Assembly: GCF_001648175.1 (NCBI RefSeq)
Contig: NZ_CP015243.1
Location: 744,001-808,000, forward strand
Reading direction: 5' to 3'
Length of the DNA stretch: 64,000 nt
Source of the DNA: Halotalea alkalilenta
Lineage (GTDB): Bacteria > Pseudomonadota > Gammaproteobacteria > Pseudomonadales > Halomonadaceae
Position 1 is the first letter of the stretch, and each line of letters starts with the position of its first letter. Made by a program: the position numbers and the translations under genes. The notes under the pieces were generated by a model that was given only the letters and a program-made list of their open reading frames with translations, ran no database searches and was not told the origin of the DNA. Positions 54,218 through 63,037 of this stretch are shown here, in pieces.

Positions 54218-55690
54218 TCAGGCATGTTCGCTGTCCGCCACGCCATCGCCTTGCTCGCGGGCTTGGTTGATCCGCGCCATCGCTTGTTCATGGCTCACCT
54301 GCGAGCGAGGCGTGGCCAGCGAGACCACGACGCCGCTGAGCACCGCCATGCCGACCGCCGGCAGGATCGGGTTACCCCACAGCGCGTTCCACTCGGCATT
54401 GGCGATCACCGCAAGCGAGGTCGCCGAGCCCGCGACCAGGGTCGCCAGCGCCCCCTGCCAGTTGTAGCGCGGCCAGAAGCGGCCGAGCACACCGCAGACG
54501 AACATCCCGCCCATCACCGTGGCGATCATCCGTGTGATGTAGGTGATCACATCGTCCGAGCTCAGCGCGAAGGCGAGCGCGACGGCGATGGTCGTCACCA
54601 ACGCGATGCGCGAGTAGCGTACCAGCTTGGCCTCCTCTGGCGAGCGCCCGGCCACCATGGTGAACAGATCGCGCAGCAGCGTCGCCACACCCGCCATGGC
54701 GTCCGAGGTGGCGCTCGACATCGCGGCGGAGAGCCCCGCGATCAGTACCAGCATGCCGAGCCACAGCGGCAGTACCTGGGTGGTCAGGTAAGGGAAGGCG
54801 AAGCCCGGGTTGTCGAGATCCGGCGCCATGATCCGAGCGGCCATGCCGATGATCGCTGGGATGATCGAGAACGCCAGATAGAGCAGGCCGCTGACCAGAA
54901 ACGAGCTGCGCACGCTCGACTCCGAGGCGGCGGAGTAGATTCGCTGTCGATAGGAGGGCGTGGCGAGCACCCCGACGCCGACCACTGCGGCCAGCGAGAT
55001 CGCGGGGATGATGCCGATGCTCTGGACCCCGAGGAAGCTGAGCGCGGCTTCGTCCATGCCTTCGCCGAGCCGCGACCAGCCGCCGATTTCGATCAGCGAG
55101 AACACCGCCATGGCGATGAAGCCGACGAAGAGGACGATCGCCTGCACGGTATCGGTCCATACCATGGCCATGTAGCCGCCGATGATGCAGAACAGGCAGA
55201 AACCGATCGCAACGATGATCTTGGCGGCGGTGAGGTCGATCCCCGTCACCCAGGAGAGATACATGCCGCCGCCGAGGATATGCGCGCCCAGCCAGCCGAT
55301 GCTCGCCAGATAGATCAGCACGGCCACGAGGTTGCGCACCAGGCGGTGTCCGCCAACGTAGTAGCTGAGCTCCTCGGCCATCGACATGAAGCGCAGACGT
55401 CGCACTGGCGCGAACATCCACGCCAGCAGCAGTATCCCGATCGCGCCGCCGAGGCCGTAGAGGGTACCGGCCCAGCCGTTGACGTAGCCGAATCCCACCG
55501 CGCCCATGCTCGAGCCGGTGCCGACCATGGTCGCGATGGTGGTGCCGATGGTCAGCAGCAGCGGGACCTTGCGCCCGCCGAGCAGGAAGTCGTCTCCGCT
55601 GCCGCGATGGGCGCGCGATCCCCACCAGCCGAGCCAGATCATTGCCGCCAGATAGATGAAAAAGCAGATCAAAAACGCTTGGCTGTTCAT
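54218..55690 (-). CDS. Sodium:solute symporter family protein
   Basis: The 490-residue protein has about 13 membrane segments and the SSS-family signature: GGRKVPLLLTIGTTIATMVG near residues 38-57, and AGLSAAMSSATSDAMAGVAT, the segment in helix 8/9 with sodium-site serines. It imports an organic solute with Na+. The D-aminoacylase gene lies 72 bp upstream on the same strand, so the substrate may be an N-acyl-D-amino acid or related compound (inference). Confidence 0.9.
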   Translation of the reverse strand: MNSQAFLICFFIYLAAMIWLGWWGSRAHRGSGDDFLLGGRKVPLLLTIGTTIATMVGTGSSMGAVGFGYVNGWAGTLYGLGGAIGILLLAWMFAPVRRLRFMSMAEELSYYVGGHRLVRNLVAVLIYLASIGWLGAHILGGGMYLSWVTGIDLTAAKIIVAIGFCLFCIIGGYMAMVWTDTVQAIVLFVGFIAMAVFSLIEIGGWSRLGEGMDEAALSFLGVQSIGIIPAISLAAVVGVGVLATPSYRQRIYSAASESSVRSSFLVSGLLYLAFSIIPAIIGMAARIMAPDLDNPGFAFPYLTTQVLPLWLGMLVLIAGLSAAMSSATSDAMAGVATLLRDLFTMVAGRSPEEAKLVRYSRIALVTTIAVALAFALSSDDVITYITRMIATVMGGMFVCGVLGRFWPRYNWQGALATLVAGSATSLAVIANAEWNALWGNPILPAVGMAVLSGVVVSLATPRSQVSHEQAMARINQAREQGDGVADSEHA

Positions 55691-55762
55691 CGAGTGACCT
55701 CGTTTTATCGTTGTTGGAAATACGTACCGGGCGCCTTGCCAGTGGACACCCGGCGGGTCTGG

Positions 55763-57226
55763 TCAAAAATGGGCTACCTCAGCGGGAGCGCTCGCGAGCG
55801 TGCGTTTGAGCAGCCGGCCGGCGCGGGAGTCTACCCGGCCCTGGTGATAGGCGATTTGTCCGTTGACGATCACCCAGTCGATGCCGCGGGCGGCGGCCAC
55901 TGGATGGGCGAAGTCGGCGATGTCTTCGAGCATGTCGAGATCGAACAACACCAGGTCGGCGAAAGCGCCGGTCTCGACTCGACCCCGGCCTTCGAGACCG
56001 AACCGGGTTGCCGGAAGCGAGGTCATCTTGCGGATCGCCTCGGGCAGCTCGAAGAGCTTCCTGTCTCGACAATAGTGAGCGATCACTCTTGGGAAAGTGC
56101 CCCACAGGCGTGGATGTGGATGGGGATCGTTGGGCAGACCATCGGAGCCGACCATGGTCAACGGATGGGCGAGGATAAGGTTCATGTCCGCCTCGCTCAT
56201 GTTGTGATAGACCGCTCCCGCCGGCATCAGCCGATGCGCTGCCTCGAGCAGCGTAAGCCCCCATTGCGAGGCGATCGCCTCGAGCGTTCGCTGGGCCATC
56301 TCCGGATGGGGCGCCGACCAGGTGATGAAGATCTCGACATCAGCGGTGACCTGGCCCGGGTCCAGCGTCGATGAGCTGGCGCTGTAGGGATAGCAGTCGC
56401 AATTGCATGGATGCTCGGCGGCGAACCCCTCGAGCCGGGCGATGGCCCCCGGGGCGTTGCCCCAGTTACCGGCACCGGCGCACTTCAGATGCGAGATAAC
56501 CAGCGGCACGTCCGCGCGACGGGCGGTATCGAAGGCCTCGTGCATCGCCTCGGGAAGACCTTCGAACTCGTTGCGCAGGTGAGTGGCATAGATACCGCCG
56601 GCCGCGCCCACCGCCGCCGCCAGCGCATCGATCTCTTCGGCTGGCGCGTGGCGGGCATTGATGTAGGCGAGCCCGGTGCTCAGCCCTATTGCGCCCTGCG
56701 CCAAGGCGTCGCTGAGCAGTTCGCGCATGCGCGCGATCTCCTCGGCGCTGGCGGGGCGATCGAAGCGATCCATCAGGTTGGCGCGTAGCGCAGTGTGGCC
56801 GATCAGCGCGGCGACATTGATGCTCGGTGACGCCGCCTCCAGCGCCTGCGCATAAGCTTTGAAGCTCGGGTAGCGGAAGTCTTCGCGGCTGCCGAGCAGG
56901 TTCATCGGATCGGGAGGATCCCCCGGCAGGCTCACTGGCGAGGCGCTGATTCCGCAGTTGCCGACGATCACCGTGGTCACGCCCTGGGAGAGCTTCGGCA
57001 GCATGTCGGGCTGACGTATCACGTTGGTGTCGTCATGGGTGTGGACGTCGATGAAGCCTGGGGCGAGATAGCGCCCTTCGGCATCGATCTGGCGAACCGC
57101 GCAGCCATCGGGCAGATCGCCGATCGCGGCGATTTTGTCGCCCGAGATAGCGACATCGGCAAGGTAGGCCGGCCCGCCCAGGCCATCGACGATACGGGCG
57201 CGGCGAATCAGTAGGTCGAAAGTCAT
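55763..57226 (-). CDS. N-acyl-D-amino-acid deacylase (D-aminoacylase)
   Basis: The 487-residue amidohydrolase-superfamily protein has the metal-binding residues of D-aminoacylases: FIDVHTHDD near residue 60, the metal-bridging Cys in VGNCGIS near 95, His in YATHLRNEFEG near 220 and ISHLKCAG near 250, and the catalytic Asp in VGSDGLPND near 366. The reaction releases a D-amino acid from its N-acyl derivative. It is followed by a sodium:solute symporter gene, forming a two-gene uptake-and-hydrolysis unit. Confidence 0.92.
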   Translation of the reverse strand: MTFDLLIRRARIVDGLGGPAYLADVAISGDKIAAIGDLPDGCAVRQIDAEGRYLAPGFIDVHTHDDTNVIRQPDMLPKLSQGVTTVIVGNCGISASPVSLPGDPPDPMNLLGSREDFRYPSFKAYAQALEAASPSINVAALIGHTALRANLMDRFDRPASAEEIARMRELLSDALAQGAIGLSTGLAYINARHAPAEEIDALAAAVGAAGGIYATHLRNEFEGLPEAMHEAFDTARRADVPLVISHLKCAGAGNWGNAPGAIARLEGFAAEHPCNCDCYPYSASSSTLDPGQVTADVEIFITWSAPHPEMAQRTLEAIASQWGLTLLEAAHRLMPAGAVYHNMSEADMNLILAHPLTMVGSDGLPNDPHPHPRLWGTFPRVIAHYCRDRKLFELPEAIRKMTSLPATRFGLEGRGRVETGAFADLVLFDLDMLEDIADFAHPVAAARGIDWVIVNGQIAYHQGRVDSRAGRLLKRTLASAPAEVAHF

Positions 57227-57267
57227 CGTTGTGCTCCGTGCGGGCTATTCGCGAACCAGAATGCTTT

Positions 57268-57284
57268 GTTAGATATTTTCTAAC
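57268..57284. promoter_or_regulatory. Inverted repeat upstream of the D-aminoacylase gene
   Basis: GTTAGA and TCTAAC flank a TATTT spacer, 42 bp before the start codon of the D-aminoacylase gene. The size and position suit a repressor operator. The cognate regulator is not in the window. Confidence 0.4.
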
Positions 57285-57999
57285 CCAAAAATAACAAGCG
57301 TGAAAGTTATTTTCAGAAGTCGTCGGTGCAGATGAGCCTTAGGTTCGAAACCCGATGGCTCCTGCGCCTGCTTGTCATCCATGTCGCCCCTGCGCGAAGG
57401 CTCTTTCCTTCGCGCCTTCGCGCAGATGGCTTTTTCGCTGGTAGTTTCTTTGCAATTTCGCGCTGGAAAGGTAATGGATCGTTTTTTGAGCTATTACGTA
57501 AATATTTTTTCGGCTTTTATGAAAAGATAATCTGTTGAAATTTTTCTTTCGTTATGATCCTTATGGATAAATATCTAGCGAAGGATTTTCCTTCGTCGGT
57601 GTCGTCGCAGCACCGCCAGCCGGCCTGCTGGGTCGGTCTCGGAGGATATTGAGAGTACGGCGCTGATCATCGATATTTTTGCGCTATCGTGCGGCGATCT
57701 TTCGCCAAGCTTCACGCTGTCGTTTGGGCTGTAACGCTTTTGATCGGCTGAGGATTCGTGTGTTTTCGATACTTGGGGTGGTTGTTTTTTGTACAGCGTG
57801 GCGCTTGCCTGCCGCTTGAGTCTCATGCTTTTTTGCTTTTATCGATGGTTATTTTTTGATCATTGACATTATTATTATGTTCAATTACGTAATATCATCT
57901 TTTCGATTCCATGTCCTATCTCCAGTGCCGGCTTGGCCCCGCCCGGCGCGTGGAAGCAAGTGGTAGTACGACGGTGGTTCAGGTCGTGCAGCTGGCGAA

Positions 58000-58033
58000 A
58001 AAAAGCCGCCGGTCGATCGACCGGCGGCTTTTT
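58000..58033. terminator. Strong bidirectional terminator (34-bp perfect palindrome)
   Basis: Perfect dyad with arms AAAAAGCCGCCGGTCGA and its complement; A-tract on one side and T-tract on the other make it active in both directions. It lies 38 bp after the stop of the minus-strand dehydrogenase gene. Confidence 0.85.
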
Positions 58034-58071
58034 ATTCGCGTAAAGGCGGAAAAGCTTCTCCAGATGAAGGG

Positions 58072-58947
58072 TTATCTCTTGCTCAGGTACTCAGCGACCG
58101 CGCTGATATCCTGCTCGCCTAGCCCTGCCGCTGCCGCCTCCTGCCAGATATCGGCGATCTTCGCCAAGCCCGGCAGCCGCGCAGCGTCGCCGCTTTCGAG
58201 TGCCAGGCGCGCGTCCTTGAGCCCCCAGTCGAGCGCCATCTCCGTGGAGAAGTCCGAGGCGGCGATCTTGTCCAGCTTGGGCTTCATATAGGGGGCCGCC
58301 AGCGGGCCGCCGTCGAGCACCGACCACAGCGTATCGGTGGAGAAGCCGAGCTGCTCGGCGAGCAGCGCAGTCTCGGCGGTGCCCTGCATCACATTGACCA
58401 GCCAAGCGTTGACCACCAGCTTCATCCGGCTGCCAGCGCCGACCGGGCCGAGCCAGCGGGTGCCCTTGGAGATCGCCTCGAACACCGGCTCGATCGCGTG
58501 GGCACGCTGGCGGTCGCCGCCGGCGAGGATCAGTACCTGGGCCCGTTCGGCGGGGCCTTTGCTGCCCGAGACCGGTGCGTCGACCAGCTCGAGGTCTGGC
58601 CGTTCGGCCTCGAAGCGCGCGGCGAGCCGTTTGGTCGCCTCCAGGCCGATGGTGCCCATCTGCGCGACCACCGCGCCGTCAGGGAGCTCGGCGACGGCGC
58701 CCTGGTCGCCGAACATGATCTGCTCCGTGGCATCGGCCGTCGCCACCATGCTCAGCAGCACCGAGACCTCGCGAGCGGCTTCGGCTGGGCTGTCAGCCCG
58801 GTGAGCTCCTGCCGCTACCAGCGCTTCGTCCTTGCCGGGGGAACGATTCCATACCCACACCTCGAATCCCGCCTTGATCAAGTTAGCGGCGAAGGCGTGG
58901 CCCATCGTACCGAGCCCCAGTACCGCCACCTTGGTGTCATGCTTCAT
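58072..58947 (-). CDS. NAD(P)-dependent 3-hydroxyisobutyrate dehydrogenase-family oxidoreductase
   Basis: From ATG 58947, with GGGAG upstream, the protein has 291 residues. The Rossmann motif VAVLGLGTMGHAFAANLIKA is at the N-terminus, and VDAPVSGSKGPAERAQVLIL is the substrate-binding signature. The catalytic Lys lies in GSRMKLVVNAW, where relatives have GxxxKxxxN. Members reduce or oxidise beta-hydroxyacids, and some are imine reductases or glyoxylate reductases. The substrate is not defined. Confidence 0.9.
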   Translation of the reverse strand: MKHDTKVAVLGLGTMGHAFAANLIKAGFEVWVWNRSPGKDEALVAAGAHRADSPAEAAREVSVLLSMVATADATEQIMFGDQGAVAELPDGAVVAQMGTIGLEATKRLAARFEAERPDLELVDAPVSGSKGPAERAQVLILAGGDRQRAHAIEPVFEAISKGTRWLGPVGAGSRMKLVVNAWLVNVMQGTAETALLAEQLGFSTDTLWSVLDGGPLAAPYMKPKLDKIAASDFSTEMALDWGLKDARLALESGDAARLPGLAKIADIWQEAAAAGLGEQDISAVAEYLSKR

Positions 58948-59289
58948 GCATTGCTCCCTGTTGTGTTGTAAGTGAGCGCTCACATTTAGAGCTGCCGTAA
59001 GTCGATGGGTCGGGTCGGAAACGCATGCCCATGGATGAGCATCACGACTTCGACCAAAGTCGTGGTTTCAGTTAAGTGAAGTTGGCTGCGCGAGGCAAGC
59101 CTTCGTCCGTTCGGGCCGTCCAGACCCTGGCGTCGCCGGTGCGAGGTGGAGGGCGGCAGCGGGAGTGAATCAGCCCGGGAGCTCGTGACCAGCGCGCGAT
59201 CCTGGTCGGTGCGGTGATCGGCGCTGGCTGGTCGGCCAGCGCCGAGTGAGAGAGGCGCGTGAAGCGCTGGGGATGGCCCGCAGACCTCG
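58948..59289. other. Intergenic region upstream of the MFS remnant
   Basis: Apart from the palindrome at 58972-58983 and the presumed dehydrogenase promoter, I see nothing that can be named. It may contain unrecognisable decay products of the transporter gene whose end is at 59290. Confidence 0.4.
58972..58983. promoter_or_regulatory. 12-bp palindrome upstream of the dehydrogenase gene
   Basis: GTGAGCGCTCAC is a perfect dyad 25 bp before the start codon at 58947. It resembles half-site arrangements bound by LacI- or TetR-type repressors. No regulator gene is adjacent. Confidence 0.35.
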
Positions 59290-59451
59290 TGGCTGATCGT
59301 TGCCAGCCTGTTCGCCTTCATGGTGTTCTACGCCGGCCTCAACGTCCTCGGCTTTCTGTTCATCTTCTTCCTGGTGCCGGAAACCAAGGGCAAGAGCCAC
59401 GAAGAGATCGAGAACGAGCTCAAGGAGGGCACCTTCCGTCCGACGCGCTGA
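59290..59451 (+). pseudogene. C-terminal remnant of an MFS (sugar-porter-like) transporter
   Basis: The frame encodes WLIVASLFAFMVFYAGLNVL then GFLFIFFLVPETKGKSHEEI and ends 15 residues later at TGA. FLVPETKGKSxEEIE is the characteristic C-terminus after the last helix of sugar-porter-type transporters. No start codon or upstream helices are present, so only the last 53 codons remain. Confidence 0.7.
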
Positions 59452-59540
59452 GGCGCTTGGTGCGGGTGCCCGGGGGAAGGCGAAAAGCGCCGGTCGAGGG
59501 GTTAGAATGCCCCTCCACCGGATATCTTCGCGAGTTCCCC

Positions 59541-60818
59541 ATGTCGTCGATTGCGCCTTCCTCCCATCGTTGCGTCCGCGCCGCCGTGATCGGCGGCGGC
59601 CCCGCCGGGCTGATGGCAGCCGAGGCGCTGGCCGAGGCTGGGAGGGAGGTGGCGCTGTTCGAATCGATGCCGACGGTTGGGCGCAAGCTGCTGATGGCCG
59701 GCGTCGGCGGGCTCAACATCACCCACTCGGAGGCCAAGCCGTGCTTCGTTTCACGCTACGGTGAGCGGGCCGCGGAGGTCGGGCGCTGGCTCGAGGCTTT
59801 CGATGCCGAGCGGCTGCGCGGCTGGCTCGCCGAGCTCGGTATCGCGACCTTCGTTGGCAGTTCTGGAAGGGTCTTTCCCGCCGAGATGAAAGCCGCGCCG
59901 ATGCTGAGAAGCTGGCTGAGACGGCTACGCAGCACCGGAGTGAGCATTCACTTGAGACATCGCTGGCAGGGCTTCGGCGAGCACCGGAGGCTGCTTTTCG
60001 ATACCCCGGAGGGAAGGCTCGAGGTCGAGGCCGAAGTGGTGGTGCTGGCGCTCGGTGGTGGCAGCTGGGCGCGGCTCGGTTCGGACGCCGCCTGGTGGCC
60101 GTGGCTCGAGCGGGCCGGAGTGCCGCTCGCGCCGCTGGCACCGGCGAACGGCGGCTTCGAGGTCGAAGGTTGGTCGCCTTATCTGCGCAGTCGCTTCGCC
60201 GGGGCGCCGCTCAAGACCGTGACGCTGCGTATGAAAACGCCGAGTGGGGATGGGCCGGCTCGCCGCGGTGAGCTGATCATCACCGAGTACGGGGTGGAGG
60301 GCGGATTGATCTATGCCTGCTCCGCGGCGCTGCGCGAGCGGCTCTACGCCGAGGGCCGGGTGAGCGTGCTGCTCGATCTCGCCCCGGATCGCGACGAGGC
60401 CACGCTGGCTCAGGCCCTGGCGCGCCCGCGCGGGCGCAAGTCGCTCGCCTCGACGCTACGCTCCCGCGCGGGCATCGATGGCGTCAAGCGCGCGCTGCTC
60501 AACGAGCTGGCGCCGCGCGAAGCGCTCGCGGACCCAGCGCAGCTGGCGCGGGCGATCAAGGGGTTGGCGCTGGAGCTCAAAGCCACCCGGCCGATCGACG
60601 AGGCGATCAGCACCGCGGGCGGCGTTCGCTTCGACGCACTCGACGACGGCGGCATGCTCAAGGCGCTGCCGGGCGTGTTCTGCGCAGGGGAGATGCTCGA
60701 CTGGGAAGCGCCGACCGGTGGCTACCTGTTGACCGCCTGCTTGGCCTGCGGCCTGCACGTCGGTCGCGCCGCGGCCCAGTGGCACTCGGCTGCGCGCTCG
60801 ACCGTGGTGAAGTCGTAG
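59541..60818 (+). CDS. NAD(P)/FAD-dependent oxidoreductase, HI0933 family (TIGR03862-like)
   Basis: The 425-residue flavoprotein has the FAD motif VIGGGPAGLMAAEALAEAG at residues 14-32, the segment KLLMAGVGGLNITHSE typical of HI0933-like proteins, VLALGGGSWARLGSDAAWW, and the C-terminal FCAGEMLDWEAPTGGYLL. The physiological role is unknown. ATG 59541 was chosen because the family sequence begins here; the frame open from 59259 is not homologous. Confidence 0.9.
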   Translation: MSSIAPSSHRCVRAAVIGGGPAGLMAAEALAEAGREVALFESMPTVGRKLLMAGVGGLNITHSEAKPCFVSRYGERAAEVGRWLEAFDAERLRGWLAELGIATFVGSSGRVFPAEMKAAPMLRSWLRRLRSTGVSIHLRHRWQGFGEHRRLLFDTPEGRLEVEAEVVVLALGGGSWARLGSDAAWWPWLERAGVPLAPLAPANGGFEVEGWSPYLRSRFAGAPLKTVTLRMKTPSGDGPARRGELIITEYGVEGGLIYACSAALRERLYAEGRVSVLLDLAPDRDEATLAQALARPRGRKSLASTLRSRAGIDGVKRALLNELAPREALADPAQLARAIKGLALELKATRPIDEAISTAGGVRFDALDDGGMLKALPGVFCAGEMLDWEAPTGGYLLTACLACGLHVGRAAAQWHSAARSTVVKS

Positions 60819-60887
60819 TTGGTCAGCGCTCGCTTACTCTCCATGCCCCCATCCTCGGCATGCTAGCAGGCCTGGCCTCGCCGGATG

Positions 60888-61472
60888 CTAGCGCTCCAGC
60901 GCTTCGCGGACGAAGCTCAAGCGATCCTGGCCGAAGAACAGCTCGCCATCGACGATGAAGCTCGGCAGGCCGAAGACTCCTTGCTCGAGGGCCTGGCGGG
61001 TACGCTGGGCGAGCAGTGCGTCGATGTCGCTGCTGGTCGCGCGCTCGATCAGCCTGTCGCCATCGAGCCCGGCGCGATCGCACAGCGTACGCAGCACGCC
61101 GAGCGACTCCACCCCTTCTCCATGCGCCCACAGGGTTCTGAACACGCTGGCGATGAAGGTCTCCTGGCCGGCGTGGCCGTCGCTCGCGAGCGCTATGCGC
61201 AGCGCGACGTCGGCACGCGGTGCTCCCCCCTCGGGGAGGGTCAGCGGCACCCCGTAGCGCTCGGCGAAGCGCTCGAGGTCGCGGCGCATGTAGCGACGCT
61301 TGAGCTCATGCGGGGGCGCGGCATTCTCGATGCCGGCCATTAGCTGGCGTAGGGAGAGCGGGCGCCAGGCGATCTCTTCGTCGTACTCCTCGGTGAGCCC
61401 TTCGAGCTGGGTCCAGGCGAGGTAGCTATAGGGACTGACGAAATCGAAGAAGAATTCGATACGCTTGGCCAT
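60888..61472 (-). CDS. DsbA-family 2-hydroxychromene-2-carboxylate isomerase-like protein
   Basis: The 194-residue protein begins IEFFFDFVSPYSYLAW, the kappa-class GST/HCCA isomerase signature with Ser in place of the DsbA cysteines. It ends GVFGLPSFIVDGELFFGQDR, the cis-Pro region. HCCA isomerase acts with glutathione in naphthalene degradation, but most chromosomal relatives have unknown substrates. No other naphthalene genes are visible. Confidence 0.9.
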   Translation of the reverse strand: MAKRIEFFFDFVSPYSYLAWTQLEGLTEEYDEEIAWRPLSLRQLMAGIENAAPPHELKRRYMRRDLERFAERYGVPLTLPEGGAPRADVALRIALASDGHAGQETFIASVFRTLWAHGEGVESLGVLRTLCDRAGLDGDRLIERATSSDIDALLAQRTRQALEQGVFGLPSFIVDGELFFGQDRLSFVREALER

Positions 61473-61588
61473 GGCGGGTGCTCCTCAGCGGTCCGCACCG
61501 GCGGTGGGTCGGCCGGCTAGCGTTCACCTTACTCCCTGCTATGGATGCTTTCGAGGAGGTTTTGGTTACCTGGTTTTGCCCCGGATGC

Positions 61589-61616
61589 CAACGGGCCGCC
61601 CGAGGGCGGCCCGTTG
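61589..61616. terminator. Hairpin downstream of serA
   Basis: A 13-bp perfect stem (CAACGGGCCGCCC / GGGCGGCCCGTTG) with a 2-base loop lies 26 bp after the serA stop. Confidence 0.65.
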
Positions 61617-61641
61617 ATGACGGCTGGCGGCGATGCCTCGC

Positions 61642-62889
61642 TCAGTCGTAGTCGACGTCCGAGTAGAGCACCCGCACGCGCAGGGTATGCGACACCTGGC
61701 GCAGCGCCTCGAGCGCCTGTTGGCCGTAGGCCTTGTCGACGTCGATCACCACATAGCCGACCTCGGCGTTGGTCTGCAGGTACTGGCCCGAGATGTTGAT
61801 GCCGTGCTCGCCCAGCACCCGGTTGATCTCCGACATCACCCCGGGCACGTTGTCGTGGATGTGCAGCAGGCGATGCTTGTTGGGGTGCGATGGCAGCGCC
61901 ACCTCGGGGAAGTTGACCGAGGTCACGGTGGTGCCGTTGTCGGAGTAGGTGATCAGCTTCTCGGAGACCTCGATGCCGATGTTCTCCTGCGCCTCCATGG
62001 TCGAGCCGCCGACATGGGGAGTGAGGATCACGTTGTCGAGCTCGCGCAGCGGCGACTCGAACTCCTCATCGTTGCTCTTCGGCTCGACCGGGAAGACATC
62101 GATCGCCGCGCCGCGCAGGTGGCCTGAAGCGAGCGCTTCGGCGAGCGCCTCGATCACCACCACCTTGCCACGCGAGGCATTGATCAGCACCGAGTCCTGC
62201 TTCATCAGCGCAAGCTGCTCCTTGCCGATCATCCAAGTGGTCGAGGGCAGTTCGGGCACGTGCAGGGTGACGATGTCGGCGCGTGAGAGCAGCTCCTCGA
62301 GCGAGCCGACCTGGCGCGCATTGCCCATGTCCAGCTTGGTCACCACGTCGTAGTAGATCACCTGGAGGCCGAGCCCTTCAGCGAGTACCGAGAGCTGGGC
62401 GCCGATGCTGCCATAGCCGACGATGCCGAGGATCTTGCCGCGTACCTCGTTGGAGCGCACCGCCGACTTGTCCCAGCCGCCGCGATGGGCGCCGGCGTTC
62501 TTCTCCGGGATACGGCGCATCAGCATGATCATCTCGCCGATCACCAGCTCGGCCACCGAGCGGGTGTTGGAGTAGGGCGCGTTGAACACCGGGATCCCGC
62601 GGTGGAGCGCCGCGGTGAGGTCGACCTGGTTGGTGCCGATGCAGAAGCAGCCGACCGCGTTGAGCTTCTCGGCCGCCGCGAACACCCGCTCGGTAAGCTG
62701 GGTGCGCGAACGGATGCCGATGAAGTGGACGTCCCTGATCTTCTCGATCAACGCTTCTTCGTTCAGCGAAGTCTTCAGGTGCTCGATGTTGCTGTAGCCG
62801 GCCGCGAGCAGGTTGTCCACGGCGGACTGGTGGATGCCCTCGAGCAGCAGGATCTTGATCTTGCTCTTGTCCAGGGACGTCTTGGCCAT
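61642..62889 (-). CDS. serA: D-3-phosphoglycerate dehydrogenase
   Basis: SerA oxidises 3-phosphoglycerate in the first step of serine synthesis. The 415-residue protein has the NAD-binding motif GIVGYGSIGAQLSVLAEGLG, the catalytic Arg/Glu/His region (SRGKVV..., DVFPVEP, TPHVGGSTMEAQ), and a C-terminal ACT domain (about 345-415) typical of the serine-inhibited E. coli type. The length equals that type (410). Confidence 0.96.
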   Translation of the reverse strand: MAKTSLDKSKIKILLLEGIHQSAVDNLLAAGYSNIEHLKTSLNEEALIEKIRDVHFIGIRSRTQLTERVFAAAEKLNAVGCFCIGTNQVDLTAALHRGIPVFNAPYSNTRSVAELVIGEMIMLMRRIPEKNAGAHRGGWDKSAVRSNEVRGKILGIVGYGSIGAQLSVLAEGLGLQVIYYDVVTKLDMGNARQVGSLEELLSRADIVTLHVPELPSTTWMIGKEQLALMKQDSVLINASRGKVVVIEALAEALASGHLRGAAIDVFPVEPKSNDEEFESPLRELDNVILTPHVGGSTMEAQENIGIEVSEKLITYSDNGTTVTSVNFPEVALPSHPNKHRLLHIHDNVPGVMSEINRVLGEHGINISGQYLQTNAEVGYVVIDVDKAYGQQALEALRQVSHTLRVRVLYSDVDYD

Positions 62890-63037
62890 CTTTGCATCAA
62901 CCTCGTGGGTGGCTGGCGCCGGTCGAAGTCGCGGCTCGGCGCGGGGAAGAATGAAGGGGGCAAGATATTACCATGGACCATCGCGGTGCTCGCGTGGAAA
63001 GCGTTCACGCCCAAGTTGAAGGGCGCTCATTACGCCG

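Larger units (their letters stand above)
57227..58071. other. AT-rich gene-free region of about 845 bp
   Basis: No frame here has convincing coding character. The stretch is much richer in A/T than its surroundings and holds the GTTAGA/TCTAAC inverted repeat (57268-57284), two copies of ATTACGTAA (57493-57501 and 57884-57892), and the terminator at 58000-58033. It could be the scar of a lost regulatory gene or imported DNA. Confidence 0.55.

Noticed and set aside
54149-56374. 741-codon open frame on the plus strand
   Set aside because: It is antisense to the sodium:solute symporter and D-aminoacylase genes and has no recognisable domain.
57575-57826. 83-codon minus-strand frame in the AT-rich gap
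   Set aside because: It has a polar random-looking composition, no ribosome-binding site and no motif. It is probably chance.
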